Source: an uncultured Collinsella sp.
GTDB taxonomy: Bacteria; Actinomycetota; Coriobacteriia; Coriobacteriales; Coriobacteriaceae
Length of the DNA: 7,949 nucleotides
Assembly: GCA_902494245.1 (NCBI GenBank)
Contig: CABUSR010000061.1
Span: forward strand, 1-7,949
Direction: 5' to 3'
The notes beneath the pieces are model-generated. The model saw only the letters and a list, made by a program, of their open reading frames with translations. It searched no databases and was not told where the DNA came from. The position numbers and the translations under genes are program-made. Positions 6,091-7,949 of the stretch are shown here, piece by piece (within the stretch, counting starts at the first letter, position 1; each line of letters starts with the position of its first letter).

Positions 6091-7311
6091 ATGGCAAATA
6101 AGAAAAAGAACCCCGCACCCGAGCCGACGCCCGAGCAGCAGGCTCGCGCTGCCTCCAGCTCTCGTAAGAAGCAGCGCAAGACGTACGTGTCTAAGACCGT
6201 CAAGATCGTTCTGGTGGTCATCGGCGTGCTGGCAATGCTGCTTTCCGTCTCGGCGATGGCATGCTCCGGCCTTATGTCGCAGGCCGAGGACACCTCGGGC
6301 TACAAGCTGACCGGCGGTGTTGCTGCTACTATCAACGGCACCAACCTCACCGAGGACACCGTGACCAAGCAGATCATGAGCATGCGCACGTCCTACGGCT
6401 ACACCAAGGACAAGGACTGGGCGCAGTACCTGGTCGACAACGACCTCACACCCAAGAAGTATCGCAAGCAGCTCATCGACTCCTACGCGCAGCAGATCCT
6501 GCTTCAGCAAGCGCAGAAGGAAAACGGCGTGACCGTCTCGGACGAGGAGGTCGAGAAGGCTTGGAAGGACGCCTGCAAGAGTGCCGGCGGCGCCAAAGCC
6601 TTTAAGAAGACGCTTAAGACCTACGGCTATACCGAGGACACCTACAAGGACTCGCTCAAGGAGAGCCTGGCGCAGCAGAAGCTCAAGGACGCCGTGGCAC
6701 CCACCAGTAAGCCCAAGGACAGCGAGATTGTCGATTACATCAACGAAAACCTGTCCAGCTACAACGACGCCCGCCGCTCGTCGAACATCCTGATCAAGGT
6801 TGATTCTGACGCTTCCGACGAGGACAAGGCTGCCGCCAAGGCCAAGGCGCAGGAGTGCCTGGACAAGATCAACTCCGGTGAGCTGAGCTTTGAGGACGCC
6901 GTTGAGCAGTACTCCGAGGACACCGGTTCCAAGGAGAAGAAGGGCGATGTGGGCTGGGATAAGCTCACCACTTTCGTCGACAGCTACCAGACGGCGCTCG
7001 AGGGACTCAACAAGGGCGACGTGAGCGAAGTCGTCGAGTCGACCTATGGCTACCACATCATCAAGTGCACCGACTACTTCCATGTCGATAATCAGGTTGA
7101 TGACATCAACCAGGTGCCCAAGGACATCAAAAAGTACGTCTCCAACGTGGTGAAGACGCAAGCGGCCAGCACCGCGTACAGCGAGTGGCTGGAGCAGTAC
7201 AAGAAGGATGCCGACATCACCGTCAACCCCATGCCCAAGGACGTACCCTATAACGTGAGTCTGAAGGGCGTCACCAAGAGTTCGACCGACGATTCGTCGA
7301 AGACTGAGTAA
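6091..7311 (+). CDS. PrsA/SurA-type peptidylprolyl isomerase (parvulin foldase), membrane-anchored
   Basis: This is a predicted extracytoplasmic folding factor of 406 residues. The N-terminal 37 residues are charged and cytosolic-looking, followed by a hydrophobic segment (about 38-57) ending AMAC. Cys58 could be a lipidation site, though the long charged lead is more like a signal anchor. Residues 68-200 are a helical SurA-N-like chaperone region. Residues 229-326 are the parvulin domain, with SGELSFEDAVEQYSED (262-277), KGDVGW (284-289), LNKGDVSEVVESTYGYHIIK (306-325) and the conserved His322. The usual first active-site His in the H-I-L motif is Asn232 here (SSNILIK), so isomerase activity is doubtful. 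The C-terminal tail is Ser/Thr/Lys-rich. I chose the ATG at 6091 because GAAAGG lies 6 bases before it. The upstream in-frame ATG at 5992 sits inside the repeat. Confidence 0.88.
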   Translation: MANKKKNPAPEPTPEQQARAASSSRKKQRKTYVSKTVKIVLVVIGVLAMLLSVSAMACSGLMSQAEDTSGYKLTGGVAATINGTNLTEDTVTKQIMSMRTSYGYTKDKDWAQYLVDNDLTPKKYRKQLIDSYAQQILLQQAQKENGVTVSDEEVEKAWKDACKSAGGAKAFKKTLKTYGYTEDTYKDSLKESLAQQKLKDAVAPTSKPKDSEIVDYINENLSSYNDARRSSNILIKVDSDASDEDKAAAKAKAQECLDKINSGELSFEDAVEQYSEDTGSKEKKGDVGWDKLTTFVDSYQTALEGLNKGDVSEVVESTYGYHIIKCTDYFHVDNQVDDINQVPKDIKKYVSNVVKTQAASTAYSEWLEQYKKDADITVNPMPKDVPYNVSLKGVTKSSTDDSSKTE

Positions 7312-7316
7312 CCATG

Positions 7317-7342
7317 GGGCGGTGCTCGCGTGAGTGCCGCCC
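7317..7342 (+). other. Hairpin between the foldase and yqeY genes
   Basis: GGGCGGTGCTC (7317-7327) pairs with GAGTGCCGCCC (7332-7342) around the loop GCGT, giving 11 pairs with two G-U. No T tract follows, so full termination is unlikely. It occupies the 54-bp gap just before the yqeY ribosome-binding site and could protect the foldase mRNA end or tune expression of the second gene, which is inference. Confidence 0.5.
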
Positions 7343-7365
7343 ACGCTATTAGAGAGGATTTGCAG

Positions 7366-7809
7366 ATGACCAACGAAGAGCTGCAGAAAGAAATGATCGC
7401 GGCCATGAAGGCCAAGGACAAGGTTCGCCTGTCCATCATTCGCCAGGTCAAGGCCGAGGTGAAGAATATCGAGGTTAACGAGCGCCGCGATGTGACCGAG
7501 GAAGACGTCAACAGCATGATCAAGCGTCTGATCAAGCAGACGAGCGAGACGCTGGAGATGTCCATCAAGGCCGGCACCGACCAGGAGCGTACCGACAACC
7601 TGACCGAGCAGGTCAAGATTCTGGAGAGCCTGCTGCCCGCGCAGGTTTCGGGCGAGGAGCTCGAGGCCCTGATCGAGCAGGTCATCGCCGAGCTGGGCGC
7701 TACTTCCAAGAAGCAGATGGGGCAGGTCATGGGAGCACTCGGCAAGGCCACCGGCGGCAACTTCGATAAGCCTGCCGCGGCAAAGATCGTCGGAGCAAAG
7801 CTGGCTTAA
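7366..7809 (+). CDS. yqeY: GatB/YqeY domain-containing protein
   Basis: The 147-residue product matches the usual length of stand-alone YqeY proteins (about 148). This family is related to the C-terminal tRNA-binding tail of the amidotransferase subunit GatB, and its own role is not settled. Features include a helical N-terminal half with the family-like block KAKDKVRLSIIRQVKAEVKN (15-34), and a C-terminal half with ILESLLPAQ (85-93), KKQMGQVMGALGKATGG (117-133) and the closing AAAKIVGAKLA. I chose the ATG at 7366 because AGAGAGG lies just upstream. An in-frame GTG at 7330 would start inside a hairpin and add residues the family lacks. It follows the foldase gene by 54 bp and probably shares its transcript, ended by the terminator at 7836. 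Confidence 0.92.
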   Translation: MTNEELQKEMIAAMKAKDKVRLSIIRQVKAEVKNIEVNERRDVTEEDVNSMIKRLIKQTSETLEMSIKAGTDQERTDNLTEQVKILESLLPAQVSGEELEALIEQVIAELGATSKKQMGQVMGALGKATGGNFDKPAAAKIVGAKLA

Positions 7810-7835
7810 GGGCCGAGCGGTACATAGTTGATGTT

Positions 7836-7870
7836 AAGGGGACGTGACCATTGCGGTCGCGCCCCTTTTT
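7836..7870 (+). terminator. Intrinsic terminator after yqeY
   Basis: The left arm 7836-7849 (AAGGGG, a bulged A, then CGTGACC) pairs with the right arm 7855-7867 (GGTCGCG then CCCCTT) around a 5-base loop, with one G-U pair. The run of T continues to 7870. It lies 26 bases after the yqeY stop codon and has all the parts of a Rho-independent terminator. Confidence 0.88.
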
Positions 7871-7884
7871 GCTGGGCTGGGCAA

Positions 7885-7949
7885 TCATTGGGGACGGGCT
7901 TAAATGAGTGCCCAATGAGCGGGTACTCATTTAAGCCCGTCCCCAATGA
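7885..7949. repeat. Long hairpin repeat with 25-bp perfect arms and GGGGACGGG core
   Basis: The segment 7885-7909 (TCATTGGGGAC to AATGAGT) is repeated exactly as its reverse complement at 7925-7949. Four more inner pairs (7910-7913 with 7921-7924, one of them G-T) leave a 7-base loop. The right arm ends on the final base of the window, so the symmetry may continue outside. It lies beyond the yqeY terminator and has no T tract inside the window. The TTGGGGAC core is shared with the repeats at 3364 and 6016, so it may be a member of the same family. Confidence 0.7.

Noticed and set aside
6073..7344. A 423-codon minus-strand open frame opposite the foldase gene
   Set aside because: It is a shadow of the foldase codons, with Leu/Val/Gly-rich repeats and no plausible domain.

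Overview
The window is a GC-rich chromosomal segment from what looks like an actinomycete-type gut anaerobe. The class Coriobacteriia, in or near Collinsella, is my best guess. It rests on the GC-rich codon use, the purF-purM-purN order, the fused PF06541 membrane protein and the GGGGACAGG repeats in the gene gaps. This assignment is inferred by eye, not from a search.

Layout. Positions 1-118 are the right end of an IS3-family (IS150-like) insertion sequence: the last 25 codons of its transposase, then a terminal inverted repeat ending in CA. About 40 bp further on, a minus-strand gene (158-1387) encodes a polytopic membrane protein with a PF06541 domain (putative ABC-transporter permease type). 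It diverges from purF across a 294-bp gap that carries a TATAAT box on each strand. The purine block follows: purF (1682-3352), a 156-bp gap with a GGGGACAGG repeat and a GC-rich hairpin, purM (3509-4612), and purN (4602-5303), which overlaps purM by 11 bp. A strong intrinsic terminator at 5335-5378 closes the block. Next come a 50-bp near-perfect palindrome and a stand-alone PTS IIA gene (5456-5920) resembling galactitol IIA. A composite repeat (5935-6023) separates it from a PrsA/SurA-type parvulin foldase (6091-7311). A short hairpin gap leads to a GatB/YqeY-domain gene (7366-7809), its intrinsic terminator (7836-7870), and a long hairpin with 25-bp perfect arms that ends at the last base of the window.

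How the genes work together. PurF, PurN and PurM catalyse steps 1, 3 and 5 of de novo IMP synthesis: PRPP to phosphoribosylamine, GAR to FGAR, and FGAM to AIR. The missing steps (purD, purL and later) lie elsewhere. The remaining genes are functionally separate: sugar phosphotransfer, extracytoplasmic protein folding, and a tRNA-linked YqeY protein of unclear role.

I found no convincing new biological system. The signals worth following are the GGGGAC-core repeats in three gene gaps, the 50-bp palindrome just before the IIA gene, loss of the first active-site His in the foldase, and an insert of roughly 30 residues in the PurF glutaminase domain.
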